A model generated the notes under the pieces. That model did no database searches and was not told the origin of the DNA. It was given only the letters and a program-made list of their open reading frames with translations. Made by a program: the position numbers and the translations under genes. Of a stretch of 64,000 nucleotides of DNA, positions 36,277 through 45,127 are shown piece after piece. Position 1 is the first letter of the stretch; every line of letters begins with the position of its first letter. This DNA comes from Leptothoe kymatousa TAU-MAC 1615. GTDB taxonomy: Bacteria; Cyanobacteriota; Cyanobacteriia; Phormidesmidales; Phormidesmidaceae. The stretch spans positions 22,859 through 86,858 of the forward strand of contig NZ_JADOER010000002.1 of the NCBI RefSeq assembly GCF_018739865.1, in the 5' to 3' direction.

Positions 36277-36882
36277 ATGGAACCTCTTACCAATGCTCAA
36301 GAGGAGCTTTATAACTGGTTAACTAACTACATTCGTACGCATCAACATTCCCCTTCCATACGTCAAATGATGCGAGCGATGGGTTTAAAATCACCGGCTC
36401 CTATCCAAAGTCGCCTTGATCACCTTCGTAAAAAAGGCTACATCGATTGGAATGAGGGCAAAGCTAGAACGATTCGTGTTTTGCAGGGGGCGGGGGTGCC
36501 CATTAAGGGCACCATTGCCGCTGGTTCTATGGTCGAAGCCTTTGCCGATGTTGCGGAAGAGCGGCTTGATCTGTCTTCCCTGCCTATCAAGGCTCGAGAT
36601 TATGCGTTGCGGGTGCGGGGGGATAGCATGGTGGATGCCCTGATTGATAATGGGGACTACGTGATTATGCGTCCGGTGGAAGATCCTGCTGCAATTCGCG
36701 ATGGCACTATCGTTGCCGCCCGTGTGGAAAGTGCGACTACATTAAAGTATTTATACCGCGAGGGAAATGATGTGGTCCTAAAGCCTGCAAATCCCAATTA
36801 TGAGCCCATGGTCTATCCTGCTCAGGATGTTGATATTCAAGGGCGTTTATTAGCCGTTTGGCGCAGTCAAGATTTAAGCTAA
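36277..36882 (+). CDS. lexA: LexA repressor
   Basis: A 201-residue repressor from the ATG at 36277 (MEPLTNAQEELYNWL). The N-terminal winged helix (1-70) is followed by the self-cleavage site Ala82-Gly83 in TIAAGSMVEAF, nucleophile Ser117 in RGDSMVDAL, and general base Lys157 in TTLKYL. All catalytic parts are present, so RecA-stimulated self-cleavage is expected, unlike some unicellular cyanobacterial LexA proteins that have lost it. Two tandem SOS boxes just upstream show autoregulation. Confidence 0.95.
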   Translation: MEPLTNAQEELYNWLTNYIRTHQHSPSIRQMMRAMGLKSPAPIQSRLDHLRKKGYIDWNEGKARTIRVLQGAGVPIKGTIAAGSMVEAFADVAEERLDLSSLPIKARDYALRVRGDSMVDALIDNGDYVIMRPVEDPAAIRDGTIVAARVESATTLKYLYREGNDVVLKPANPNYEPMVYPAQDVDIQGRLLAVWRSQDLS

Positions 36883-36929
36883 GGAAAACGCAATCAATTA
36901 AATCCATAATTGTCACCGCTAGCCACAGA

Positions 36930-36951
36930 GGACTGAGCGGAGTCGAAGTCC
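36930..36951. repeat. Short dispersed palindromic repeat, second copy
   Basis: GGACT (36930-36934) pairs with AGTCC (36947-36951) around the core GAGCGGAGTCGA. The core is shared with 7540-7558 while the stem differs, so the stem has been kept paired by matching changes. Confidence 0.6.
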
Positions 36952-37093
36952 GGCAAAATTGGAAGTTATTTAATCGCCATTCCTAAGTTTCGTTGTCGAC
37001 GGACTAAGTCCAACTAAGTTCTAGGTCTTTGCTCTACTAAACTAGAGTTTCATCAGGTTGGGCAAAGGTTTTATGGAGCATAGGGCTAGGTGG

Positions 37094-38671
37094 ATGATGC
37101 GCAAACTAGTTGCGATCGCATTTGTCTGTATCAGTCTAGTGATTGTGGGCTGCGGTCAGCTATCTCCAGTGTCGCCACAAAACTCTGCGTCCCAAAATAA
37201 TGCAGTTTTGGAGTTTATTCCTCGTCAGGCGTTGCTGGCGACAGTTATTGACGCGAGCAATGCTGGTTTGCCATCGGCTTTAAGTAAAATATTGCCCGGT
37301 TCCTTAACCGCTCTTTTGGAGCCGTTGGCCATTGATTTTGATAACGATGTTCGCCCTTGGCTAGGCAATAATATGGCCTTTGCTGTGACCGATAGTGATG
37401 TTGATCGAGATCGCAGTAATGGTCGCCAAACCGGTTACCTATGGGTGGCTGAGATAGCGGATAGTGAGCGACTACGAGAATTTCTAGAGCTATTTTGGCA
37501 GCGGCAGTCCGTTGCTGGGATCGAGCTTGAGTTTGCCCAGACCAATGGGGTGCCGCTGATTGCCGGAACCGCCAGTGCGGATCAGTCGTTAGTAACTGCG
37601 ATTGTGGATAAGCGCACCTTGCTGGTGGCGAATGATCCGCAGGTATTGCGGCAGAGTCTGCGGGTGTCGCAAGCGCCTCAGTTGCAAATGCCAGAACGTA
37701 ATTGCTGTCAGCCTATTTGGCTGACTCTGCGGATCCCTGGCGTTATTGATTGGTTGGGGCTAGCCTTGCCTAAGGAACAGCAATTTCTAACGGCTGATCA
37801 CTGGCAGCAACTATGGGCACTGGGCGAGATATCCCCCCAAGGCCTTGCTATTAATACGCAACTGGCGACCTTGGGCCAGGTTAGGTCTGGAGCCGATGCT
37901 CCCGTTACCGACAGCGTTTCTGCTGATATGTCTCCCCAGCAATATATGCCCCCATCCATGGCATGGGTCGCCCTGGGTCACGATCTACAGCCCCTATGGC
38001 TGAACATACAGAACGAACTCAGCCATTATGAAAAGCTACCGTTGCCATTAAGGTCCTTGACTCAATGGACCACAACCCAGCTAGGCCAGAAAATAGCGGC
38101 CCCTATTCGTCAGCTGTTGGCGCATGACTACAGTGTGGGGCAATTGGACGATGGAAGTTGGGTGATGGCTGTCTCCAATGCTGATGCTAAAAATGTGGCG
38201 AATTTAGATCAACTTGCAGCGGATGAGGGACTGACGGTTAGTCAACTCACCTTGGGCGGGCATACTGTAACAGCGTGGAGTCGATTGACTACCCGCCTCA
38301 GTCAGGATGCTCGTAATCGTGAAACAACGGTTGAAACAGACTTGGTGGCATTACATACAAAAGTTGATGATTGTGATGTTTTTACAACTTCCTTGGCGAG
38401 TTTAACGGCTGCATTAGATGCTCCCGGGCATGCACTGACGTCGACTCAACGATTTCAGCGTACGGTTCAAATAATGGATACTCCCAATCAAGGATATATC
38501 TATGGAACTTGGAACGATATGGAGCGTCTCTTAGCTAGTAATCGTTGGTTTACCCTGGTTCAGCCTATTCTGCAGCCATGGACTCAATCAATTGATGCGA
38601 TCGCAATTACCAGCTACATACAAACTACCAATCAATCAACCGGAACAGTTTCGGTTTTGTTGAAGAAGTAA
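37094..38671 (+). CDS. DUF3352 lipoprotein
   Basis: A 525-residue protein starting MMRKLVAIAFVCISLVIVGCGQ, a lipoprotein signal with lipobox IVGC. Starts at 37073 or 37058 would lengthen the cytoplasmic N-terminus. The rest is the large DUF3352 domain common in cyanobacteria (FIPRQALLATVIDASNAG at its beginning; PNQGYIYGTWNDMERLL near the end). It should be a membrane-tethered periplasmic or lumenal protein. The function is unknown. HIP1 sites lie inside it at about 37.1 and 38.6 kb. Confidence 0.85.
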   Translation: MMRKLVAIAFVCISLVIVGCGQLSPVSPQNSASQNNAVLEFIPRQALLATVIDASNAGLPSALSKILPGSLTALLEPLAIDFDNDVRPWLGNNMAFAVTDSDVDRDRSNGRQTGYLWVAEIADSERLREFLELFWQRQSVAGIELEFAQTNGVPLIAGTASADQSLVTAIVDKRTLLVANDPQVLRQSLRVSQAPQLQMPERNCCQPIWLTLRIPGVIDWLGLALPKEQQFLTADHWQQLWALGEISPQGLAINTQLATLGQVRSGADAPVTDSVSADMSPQQYMPPSMAWVALGHDLQPLWLNIQNELSHYEKLPLPLRSLTQWTTTQLGQKIAAPIRQLLAHDYSVGQLDDGSWVMAVSNADAKNVANLDQLAADEGLTVSQLTLGGHTVTAWSRLTTRLSQDARNRETTVETDLVALHTKVDDCDVFTTSLASLTAALDAPGHALTSTQRFQRTVQIMDTPNQGYIYGTWNDMERLLASNRWFTLVQPILQPWTQSIDAIAITSYIQTTNQSTGTVSVLLKK

Positions 38672-38831
38672 ATGTTCTAAGCTACAGGCATCCGCCGTGG
38701 AAAGCCTAACCTACCTAGGAAAGAGTGACCACGTTGGCTTATTTGGGGAGCATCGACAGTGGGCATGTCCCCATTCAGTTTGCTAGTTTGAACATCTGCA
38801 AAGCTAAACTATAAATTATTGATATTTAGCC

Positions 38832-39164
38832 ATGACAATCTCTATGGACTTAGGTGTTCATGTAATTGAGCCCGAAGGTACTTTAGACGGTACTCAGACC
38901 AATGCCTTTCGCGAGCAAGTAGATTCAGCTTTGCAAAAAGGCACCAAGGTTCTTTTAATCGATCTCAAAGAGGTCACATTTGTTGACAGTTCCGGCTTAG
39001 GTGTCTTAGTAGCCTGTTTAAAGAACGCCCGTTCTGCTAGCTGCAAGATGTACATCTGTTCGATCAACGATCAAATTCGCATGCTGTTTGAACTAACCAG
39101 CATGGATCGAGTGTTTGAAGTCTTTGCAGATCGTGCAGCATTTGAAGCCACCGTTCTTAAGTAA
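38832..39164 (+). CDS. STAS-domain anti-sigma factor antagonist
   Basis: A 110-residue STAS protein with the phosphorylation motif FVDSSGLGVLVACLK. Such proteins bind an anti-sigma or kinase partner when unphosphorylated. No partner kinase of the RsbW type is next to it; the PP2C phosphatase at 51.5 kb could act in the same kind of switch, but that is guesswork. A hairpin follows at 39192-39223. Confidence 0.9.
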   Translation: MTISMDLGVHVIEPEGTLDGTQTNAFREQVDSALQKGTKVLLIDLKEVTFVDSSGLGVLVACLKNARSASCKMYICSINDQIRMLFELTSMDRVFEVFADRAAFEATVLK

Positions 39165-39191
39165 TGCACTCATATCCAATTGAATAAATTA

Positions 39192-39223
39192 CGATGGCTC
39201 GCTGATATATCAGTGAGCCATCG
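39192..39223 (+). terminator. Hairpin after the STAS gene
   Basis: CGATGGCTCGCTGATA (39192-39207) pairs with TATCAGTGAGCCATCG (39208-39223), a 32-nt near-perfect palindrome with one G-T wobble, then CTTTAAAT. Probable terminator with a weak T-tract. Confidence 0.7.
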
Positions 39224-39455
39224 CTTTAAATATCAGTGGCGTTGCTGATCGTCAGCATGCGTTTTATCGGTCACTTCTAGACTATGGGTCAGCTTTGCAG
39301 AACGCCTCATTCCCAAAATCTGCCACGCCATATCAGCAATGACTAGTCTCGACCAACGTAAGTTTTCTAAGTCTCTAGTAGGTTTGCCCGATGATGCGCT
39401 TCTAGATTGAGTACACTAAAGATATCGGCGTTCTTACATCTATTACTACAAATCT

Positions 39456-40133
39456 ATGGTGTTTTTTGGACTTGGTGGTTTAGGCAAAAAAGCCACAATG
39501 CCCTCTTCTAAGGATGCATTGCCAGGCCGTTCCGACAAAATGCCTGTGCCTCAGCAACATTACGTTAACGGCAATCCATTACAGCCCCCCTTTCCTGAGG
39601 GGATGCAGACAGCAATGTTTGGCTTGGGCTGCTTTTGGGGCGCCGAGCGTCGATTTTGGCAGCAAGAAGGTGTATTTTCCACCGCTGTTGGCTATAGTGC
39701 CGGCTACACGCCGAATCCCACGTATCGTGAAGTTTGTTCTGGAATGACGGGCCACAACGAAGTGGTTCTAGTCGTGTTTGATCCCCAGGTCATTAGCTAC
39801 GACCAAGTCCTCAAAGTCTTTTGGGAGAGTCACAACCCTACCCAGGGCATGCGTCAAGGCAATGATGTGGGTACGCAGTACCGCTCCGGCATCTATACCT
39901 ATTCCCCGGAGCAAAAGGCAGCCGCAGAACGTGCCTTAACCATGTATCAGGCCGCTCTAAGTGAGGCTGGTCTGGGGGCTATCACCACTGAAATTGTGGA
40001 TGCACCCGAGTTTTACTATGCTGAAGATTACCATCAGCAGTATTTAGCTAAAAACCCTGGTGGCTACTGTGGTTTGGGCGGCACCAATGTCACCTGCCCC
40101 ATTGGTGTAGGAGTATCCTCTTCAGATAGCTAG
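39456..40133 (+). CDS. msrA: Peptide methionine-S-sulfoxide reductase A
   Basis: A 225-residue enzyme with the catalytic motif [13 protein letters not shown] near 55-67 and resolving cysteines in the C-terminal [16 protein letters not shown]. It repairs oxidised methionine using thioredoxin. The N-terminal 40 residues form a cyanobacterial extension; MPSSK at 39498 is an alternative start. An inverted repeat at 40150-40192 separates it from the convergent pheS. Confidence 0.94.
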   Translation: MVFFGLGGLGKKATMPSSKDALPGRSDKMPVPQQHYVNGNPLQPPFPEGMQTAMFGLGCFWGAERRFWQQEGVFSTAVGYSAGYTPNPTYREVCSGMTGHNEVVLVVFDPQVISYDQVLKVFWESHNPTQGMRQGNDVGTQYRSGIYTYSPEQKAAAERALTMYQAALSEAGLGAITTEIVDAPEFYYAEDYHQQYLAKNPGGYCGLGGTNVTCPIGVGVSSSDS

Positions 40134-40149
40134 GCTCCACTATTAGCAA

Positions 40150-40192
40150 TAAGCCGGTGAAGTTAGCGCCTAAAGCAAACCTCACCGGCTTA
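40150..40192. terminator. Inverted repeat between convergent msrA and pheS
   Basis: TAAGCCGGTGA (40150-40160) pairs with TCACCGGCTTA (40182-40192) across 21 nt. There is no T-run, so its ending efficiency is uncertain. Confidence 0.55.
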
Positions 40193-40239
40193 TGAATTGC
40201 AGCTATAAAGTATGCCTAACGACAGTGGACTTCGCGCTC

Positions 40240-41232
40240 TTAAAACTGTTTAAGGAAACGTAGATCGCTGGCATATAGCCGACGGATATCATCGATTTGA
40301 CTTTGCACCATGGCTAGACGCTCCACACCTAGACCGGCAGCAAAGCCACTATAAACCTCAGGATCATAGCCAACTGCCTTGAGCACATTGGGGTCGATCA
40401 TGCCGCAGCCCAAAATTTCTAGCCACTTCCCTTTCCACTTCACATCCACCTCGGCAGATGGTTCAGTAAACGGAAAATAGCTGGGACGCAGGCGCACCTC
40501 AATATCACCAAATAGGGCTTCTAAAAATAGCTGGATAGTACCCCGCAAATCAGCGAACGTAATGTTTTTATCAACTGCGAAAAATTCAATTTGGTGAAAC
40601 ACAGCTGCGTGGGTTGCATCCACTGTATCCCGCCGATAGCAGCGACCTGTTGCCAGTACCCTGAGAGGCGGCTCATGGTTTTCCATGTAGCGAATTTGGG
40701 TATTGGAGGTGTGGGTTCGCATCAGATCCCCATTGGGTAAATAGAGGGTATCCTGCATATCCCTCGCTGGGTGATCTGGCAAAAAGTTTAGGGCCTCGAA
40801 ATTGTAATAATCCTCTTCTATTTCAGGACCACTCGCGACGGTGTAGCCGAGGCCCACAAAAATATCCGTAATCTGATCGATGATGCTATTTATCGGGTGT
40901 ACTCTTCCCTGGGATAAATAGGTTCCAGGCATTGATACATCTAGGGTCTCAGCGTCTAATTGAGCCTGGATTTGAGCATCTTGTAAGGCTGCTTTTTGGT
41001 CTTCAATGCTAGCTTGTAGTGCCGTTTTGACCTGGTTAGCCAATGCCCCAATGCGCGGACGATCTGCGGCGGATAATTTACCCATGCCACCTAAGATTTT
41101 AGAGAGCTTTCCTTTCTTCCCTAGATAGCCAACTCGAAACTGATCCAATTCATCCAAACTGGTCAGCTTTGAAATCTCATCATTGGCTTCTTGCTGTAAT
41201 GTACTCAGTTGCTGCTCGAGATCGGTGGTCAT
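40240..41232 (-). CDS. pheS: Phenylalanyl-tRNA synthetase alpha subunit
   Basis: A 330-residue class II synthetase subunit. It has the N-terminal coiled-coil arm, motif 1 region [15 protein letters not shown], motif 2 [10 protein letters not shown], and motif 3 GLGVERLAM. It joins Phe to tRNA-Phe with PheT, which is not in this window. The start is the ATG at 41232; a TTG lies three codons upstream. It is divergent from surE, with 86 bp between. Confidence 0.95.
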   Translation of the reverse strand: MTTDLEQQLSTLQQEANDEISKLTSLDELDQFRVGYLGKKGKLSKILGGMGKLSAADRPRIGALANQVKTALQASIEDQKAALQDAQIQAQLDAETLDVSMPGTYLSQGRVHPINSIIDQITDIFVGLGYTVASGPEIEEDYYNFEALNFLPDHPARDMQDTLYLPNGDLMRTHTSNTQIRYMENHEPPLRVLATGRCYRRDTVDATHAAVFHQIEFFAVDKNITFADLRGTIQLFLEALFGDIEVRLRPSYFPFTEPSAEVDVKWKGKWLEILGCGMIDPNVLKAVGYDPEVYSGFAAGLGVERLAMVQSQIDDIRRLYASDLRFLKQF

Positions 41233-41318
41233 GTTGGCCAAAAAGTTAAAACAAAAGAGGCAGGAAAAAGGAAGGCACGAAAGCCAGTCTTTAGTCTACA
41301 CCGAAGTTTTGATTCCCC

Positions 41319-42152
41319 ATGAAACTATTAATCAGCAACGACGATGGTATTTTTGCGACGGGTATTCGTACCCTGGCTAATAGTCTTGCCGATGCAGGTC
41401 ATGAGGTGACCGTTGTCTGTCCCGATCGGGAGCGTTCTGCTACCGGCCATGGGATTACCATGCATCGTCCGATTCGGGCTGAACAGGTAACGTCTATATA
41501 TGGCGATAGTGTTAAAGCTTGGGCCTGTTCCGGTAATCCGGCTGACTGCGTTAAGTTAGCGCTAGATGCGCTGCTAGAGTCTGCACCTGACTGTGTTTTG
41601 TCAGGCATTAACCATGGCGCAAATCTGGGCAATGATGTGCTCTATTCTGGGACGGTTTCGGCTGCGATGGAAGGGTTGTTAGAAGGCATTCCCAGTGTGG
41701 CTATCAGTCTTGCTAGTTTTAGTCATTCTGACTTTCAGCCAGCAGCAGACTATGCTTGTCAATTGGTGCCCAAATTATGTTTGCTGAAGCAGCCACTGCT
41801 GCTTAATCTAAATATTCCACCGGTGGCGCAAGCCAAGATTCAAGGGGTGACCGTGGCGCGTTTGGGGGTGAGGCGGTATCGAGACTTATTTGAAAAACGG
41901 ATCGACCCGCGTGGCAAAACCTATTATTGGTTAGCGGGAGAAGTGGTCGAGGAAAGCGAGCTGGATTCATCCCATGGACTGCCCAATGCCCTAAGTCCAG
42001 AGCAAAATCAGGACTTTATGGGGCGATTCCCTACGGATGCTAAGGCTGTGAAGGCCAATTACATCACGATGACACCGCTTCATTACGATCTCACGGCCTA
42101 TGGTGACCTTTCGACTCTTCAGGGAGCTCTATCTAACTTGCTTCCATATTGA
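41319..42152 (+). CDS. surE: 5'/3'-nucleotidase SurE
   Basis: A 277-residue protein with the SurE opening [20 protein letters not shown] (metal ligands Asp8, Asp9), then [13 protein letters not shown] and [25 protein letters not shown]. It hydrolyses nucleoside monophosphates and perhaps short polyphosphate. It is divergent from pheS. Confidence 0.95.
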   Translation: MKLLISNDDGIFATGIRTLANSLADAGHEVTVVCPDRERSATGHGITMHRPIRAEQVTSIYGDSVKAWACSGNPADCVKLALDALLESAPDCVLSGINHGANLGNDVLYSGTVSAAMEGLLEGIPSVAISLASFSHSDFQPAADYACQLVPKLCLLKQPLLLNLNIPPVAQAKIQGVTVARLGVRRYRDLFEKRIDPRGKTYYWLAGEVVEESELDSSHGLPNALSPEQNQDFMGRFPTDAKAVKANYITMTPLHYDLTAYGDLSTLQGALSNLLPY

Positions 42153-42481
42153 TGCATACGCCTACTTTTAGGACCGCTGTGGGCAAACTGGCTTTAAGCA
42201 AGATAGCTTAATCTTAAAATTAAGCATCTAGTGTCCCAATGGTTTGCCGTATCTATATTTGATTCACAAACCTACTTTCTACAGCGATGGGCCCTATGGC
42301 CTGATCTATAAAGACAGTCTGGGTTTCCAATAGATGTGCATGAATCAATGGGTAATATGATTCCTGAATATCGCTAATTTCTTAAAAAAGGGAAATGCGT
42401 GGCCTAAGGGGGTTTATCAAGCCAGTCAATGCCATTAAGCTCTAAATTCGCGTCCCTCATTAACGTCATTACTAGCCACTG
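42153..42481. other. Intergenic region
   Basis: A 329-bp AT-rich gap between surE and the metallo-hydrolase gene. I see no gene, RNA or strong hairpin in it. Confidence 0.5.
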
Positions 42482-43369
42482 ATGTCCGACTCGAATGCTC
42501 AATTTACAATTCATTTTTGGGGTGTGCGAGGGAGCATTCCCTGCCCTGGTTCTGAGACAGTGCGTTACGGTGGGAATACGTCATGTATTGAGATGCGTAT
42601 TAATGGTGAGCGTTTAATTTTTGATGGCGGAACGGGCTTACGGGAGCTGGGCCAACATATTTTGGTGGAGGGGCAAGCGGTACACGCGAGTTTATTTTTC
42701 ACCCACTCCCATTGGGACCATATTCAAGGGTTTCCATTTTTCGTACCTGCTTTTTTGCCGAGCAACCAGTTTGAAGTTTACGGTGTGATTTCACCTAATG
42801 GTGCGACCATCGAGCAGCGTTTGAATGATCAAATGTTGCATCCCAATTTTCCAGTGCCGCTGCAGATTATGCAGGCCCAGCTCAAGTTTTGCGATTTGTC
42901 CATTGGTGAAACAGTCGCCGTGGGTGATATTAACGTCATGAATGCTTTGTTAAACCATCCTGGCGAGGCGGTAGGGTATCGCGTTGAGTGGAATGGGTTA
43001 GCGGCTGCCTACATTACGGATACGGAGCACTTTCCAGATCGGTTAGATGAAAATGTGCTCTATCTGGCGCAAAATGCTGATGTGATGATTTACGACTGTA
43101 CCTATACAGATGCAGAGTATCACTCCGAAACCAGTAGCAAGGTGGGCTGGGGCCACTCCACTTGGCAAGAGGCGGTTAAATTAGCTAAAGCTGCCAATGT
43201 GAAAAAGCTAGTGGTGTTTCACCATGACCCTCTCCATGATGATGACTTTATGGACGACATTGGCTATAAAACAGCGGCTGAGTTCCCTAATAGTATTGTG
43301 GCCCGTGAAGGTATGGTCTTAGACCTAGCTGAGCTTAGGTCCCTTGAACTAGCTAGCCTTGAAAGCTAG
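42482..43369 (+). CDS. Metallo-beta-lactamase-fold hydrolase
   Basis: A 295-residue protein with HFWGVRGSIPCPG at the start and the metal motif THSHWDHIQGFPFF; a later His is in LNHPGEAVGYR, Asp in YITDTEH, and His in FHHDP. This subfamily (beta-CASP-less, GVRGSIP type) is common in bacteria and often near signalling genes, but the substrate is not known. It is followed by an inverted repeat and the tRNA-Gly gene on the other strand. Confidence 0.88.
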   Translation: MSDSNAQFTIHFWGVRGSIPCPGSETVRYGGNTSCIEMRINGERLIFDGGTGLRELGQHILVEGQAVHASLFFTHSHWDHIQGFPFFVPAFLPSNQFEVYGVISPNGATIEQRLNDQMLHPNFPVPLQIMQAQLKFCDLSIGETVAVGDINVMNALLNHPGEAVGYRVEWNGLAAAYITDTEHFPDRLDENVLYLAQNADVMIYDCTYTDAEYHSETSSKVGWGHSTWQEAVKLAKAANVKKLVVFHHDPLHDDDFMDDIGYKTAAEFPNSIVAREGMVLDLAELRSLELASLES

Positions 43370-43394
43370 TGGTCTGCCAAGAATATGACTTGAA

Positions 43395-43446
43395 ATGAGG
43401 CGGGTAAAGAGTCAAGCGAGGTGAAGAGTCACTCTTTACGCCTCAT
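43395..43446 (+). terminator. Inverted repeat after the metallo-hydrolase gene
   Basis: ATGAGGCGGGTAAAGAGT (43395-43412) pairs with ACTCTTTACGCCTCAT (43431-43446) with bulged bases and an 18-nt loop. There is no T-run. Possible terminator or RNA 3' end. Confidence 0.5.
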
Positions 43447-43648
43447 GGCGACTAATCCTAATTTTTAGCTTTGACGCTGAACTCGTATTCGAGGGGCACG
43501 AGTTCTAATTCTTTAGCATTGAAGCATTACTCATCCATTAGAAGCCGATGAGCTGCCAATCTTGTAATCTGGGCTACAGACAAAGTGCCTGTAAGTAAAT
43601 ATATCTACTATGGGAAAATAGTTGATACATTACTGACTTAGTTTTAAA

Positions 43649-43720
43649 AGCGGGTGACGCGATTCGAACGCGCGACATTCACCTTGGCAAGGTGACGCTC
43701 TACCACTGAGCTACACCCGC
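43649..43720 (-). tRNA. tRNA-Gly(GCC)
   Basis: The 72-nt sequence on the minus strand folds into a full cloverleaf: acceptor GCGGGTG/CACCCGC, D arm GCTC...GAGC, anticodon arm TCACC-TTGCCAA-GGTGA, and T arm with TTCGAAT loop. The anticodon GCC reads Gly codons GGC and GGU. The discriminator base is T, usual for bacterial tRNA-Gly. CCA is not encoded, so it must be added by nucleotidyltransferase. Confidence 0.97.
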
Positions 43721-43976
43721 ATTTGCCTTGTTTTGACCTTATTAAGGATGCCACAAAGAGTTTTTCTTTGTCAAACCAATTCTGAAAAAAAAATGGTTTT
43801 GCTGGTCTGCGGATAACTGTATCTTTGCTCATTCTGATGATGCGTGATTCTTGAGGGCGATACCTCCATGGAGGTTGAATATGGCTGTGGTGGCTACGGG
43901 CTTACGAGGTCAGTAGCCAAGGCGCTTGGAGCTATGCATTCCCCCAGTCTCTCCACTCCATATTCAACGCGATGCG

Positions 43977-44516
43977 TTAACTTTCTGTGGCGGTGGGGAG
44001 CTGTGGGACGAGGTTAGGCATATCTAGGGTTGTGGCTGTTTTGGGAAGTTGAGACATGAGGCTGGCCATTTCTAGTGCGCTCATGGCGTAGTTCCAGCCG
44101 AGGTTGCTTTTAATGCCAGCTCGCTCCAAGGCTTGTTGCATGGAATCTGTTGTGAGAATCCCAAAGACGACCGGGACCCCGGTTTGAAAGCCTGCAGCGG
44201 CAATGCCTTTGGACACTTCGCCAGCGACATAGTCGAAGTGGGGGGTTTGTCCTCGAATGACGGCACCAAGACAAATAATGGCGTTGTAGCGACCGCTCAA
44301 TGCCAGTTGTCGAGCCACAAGGGCAACTTCGAAACTACCGGGGACCCAGGCATAGTCCACCTGGGTTCCTTGAGGGTCTATATTGACACCATGGCGTTTC
44401 AAGCAATCTTGGCAACCTTCTAGCAATTTATTGGTCACTAAGTCGTTAAATCGACCGATTACAATTGCAAATTTAGCGTTGCGTGCACGATCAAAATTCC
44501 CTTCGAAAACTGCCAT
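43977..44516 (-). CDS. ribH: 6,7-dimethyl-8-ribityllumazine synthase
   Basis: A 179-residue enzyme for the next-to-last step of riboflavin synthesis. It shows [47 protein letters not shown] and [17 protein letters not shown]. The protein is about 20 residues longer than the common form at its C-terminus. It lies 134 bp after psbZ in the same direction, a gene order I associate with cyanobacteria. Confidence 0.95.
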   Translation of the reverse strand: MAVFEGNFDRARNAKFAIVIGRFNDLVTNKLLEGCQDCLKRHGVNIDPQGTQVDYAWVPGSFEVALVARQLALSGRYNAIICLGAVIRGQTPHFDYVAGEVSKGIAAAGFQTGVPVVFGILTTDSMQQALERAGIKSNLGWNYAMSALEMASLMSQLPKTATTLDMPNLVPQLPTATES

Positions 44517-44649
44517 GGGGGTACTTTATTTTTCCAAAAAATAAGGTGGTAAGTCTCAATGACCTTACCACCTGATCGTAAATGTTTCGTATTGGTGATC
44601 TCAGGAGCTATGGCTAGCAAAATAACCAAGCTTGCTGTGGCTGATCATG

Positions 44650-44838
44650 TTAAACCACTAGGTAATTGAGGCTGCCTACTACAACTACTAGGACTGCCCA
44701 AATGATAGAACCTAGGAAAATGAGTCGCTTTGATTGCTCCCAATTTTGGGGGGAAGCGTAGGCTACGGGAACCCCGATTACCATTACAAAAGACCAAACT
44801 ACCAGAACAAATAATAACAGTTGGAACAGGATAGACAT
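44650..44838 (-). CDS. psbZ: Photosystem II protein PsbZ
   Basis: A 62-residue thylakoid protein with two membrane helices ([22 protein letters not shown] and [19 protein letters not shown]) joined by the loop [11 protein letters not shown], as in PsbZ/Ycf9. It sits at the edge of the photosystem II core. It shows the organism does oxygenic photosynthesis. ribH follows. Confidence 0.96.
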   Translation of the reverse strand: MSILFQLLLFVLVVWSFVMVIGVPVAYASPQNWEQSKRLIFLGSIIWAVLVVVVGSLNYLVV

Positions 44839-45127
44839 AACTCGCCACTCTCAAGACAGCAAAACATCTGATACACCATGCCCTAGATGGAAATCTGCCA
44901 TATTAGCCCAGCTGAATTTCAATCTTAGGCTTGGACAAGCCTCTTAATCTATTGATGGTGATACAGTATGGAGCACTGATCGCCCTGTTTAGTAAGCTAT
45001 CAAACATTAGGCCCCTAAATAAAGCGTTTTCTATGAATCTGGTGGATTAATTTTTTCTAGATCAATATTTATGGCTGGGTGTTGGCTGTGAGGAAAGCTT
45101 GATGGGGGCAGGCTTTGGGGATTGGGT

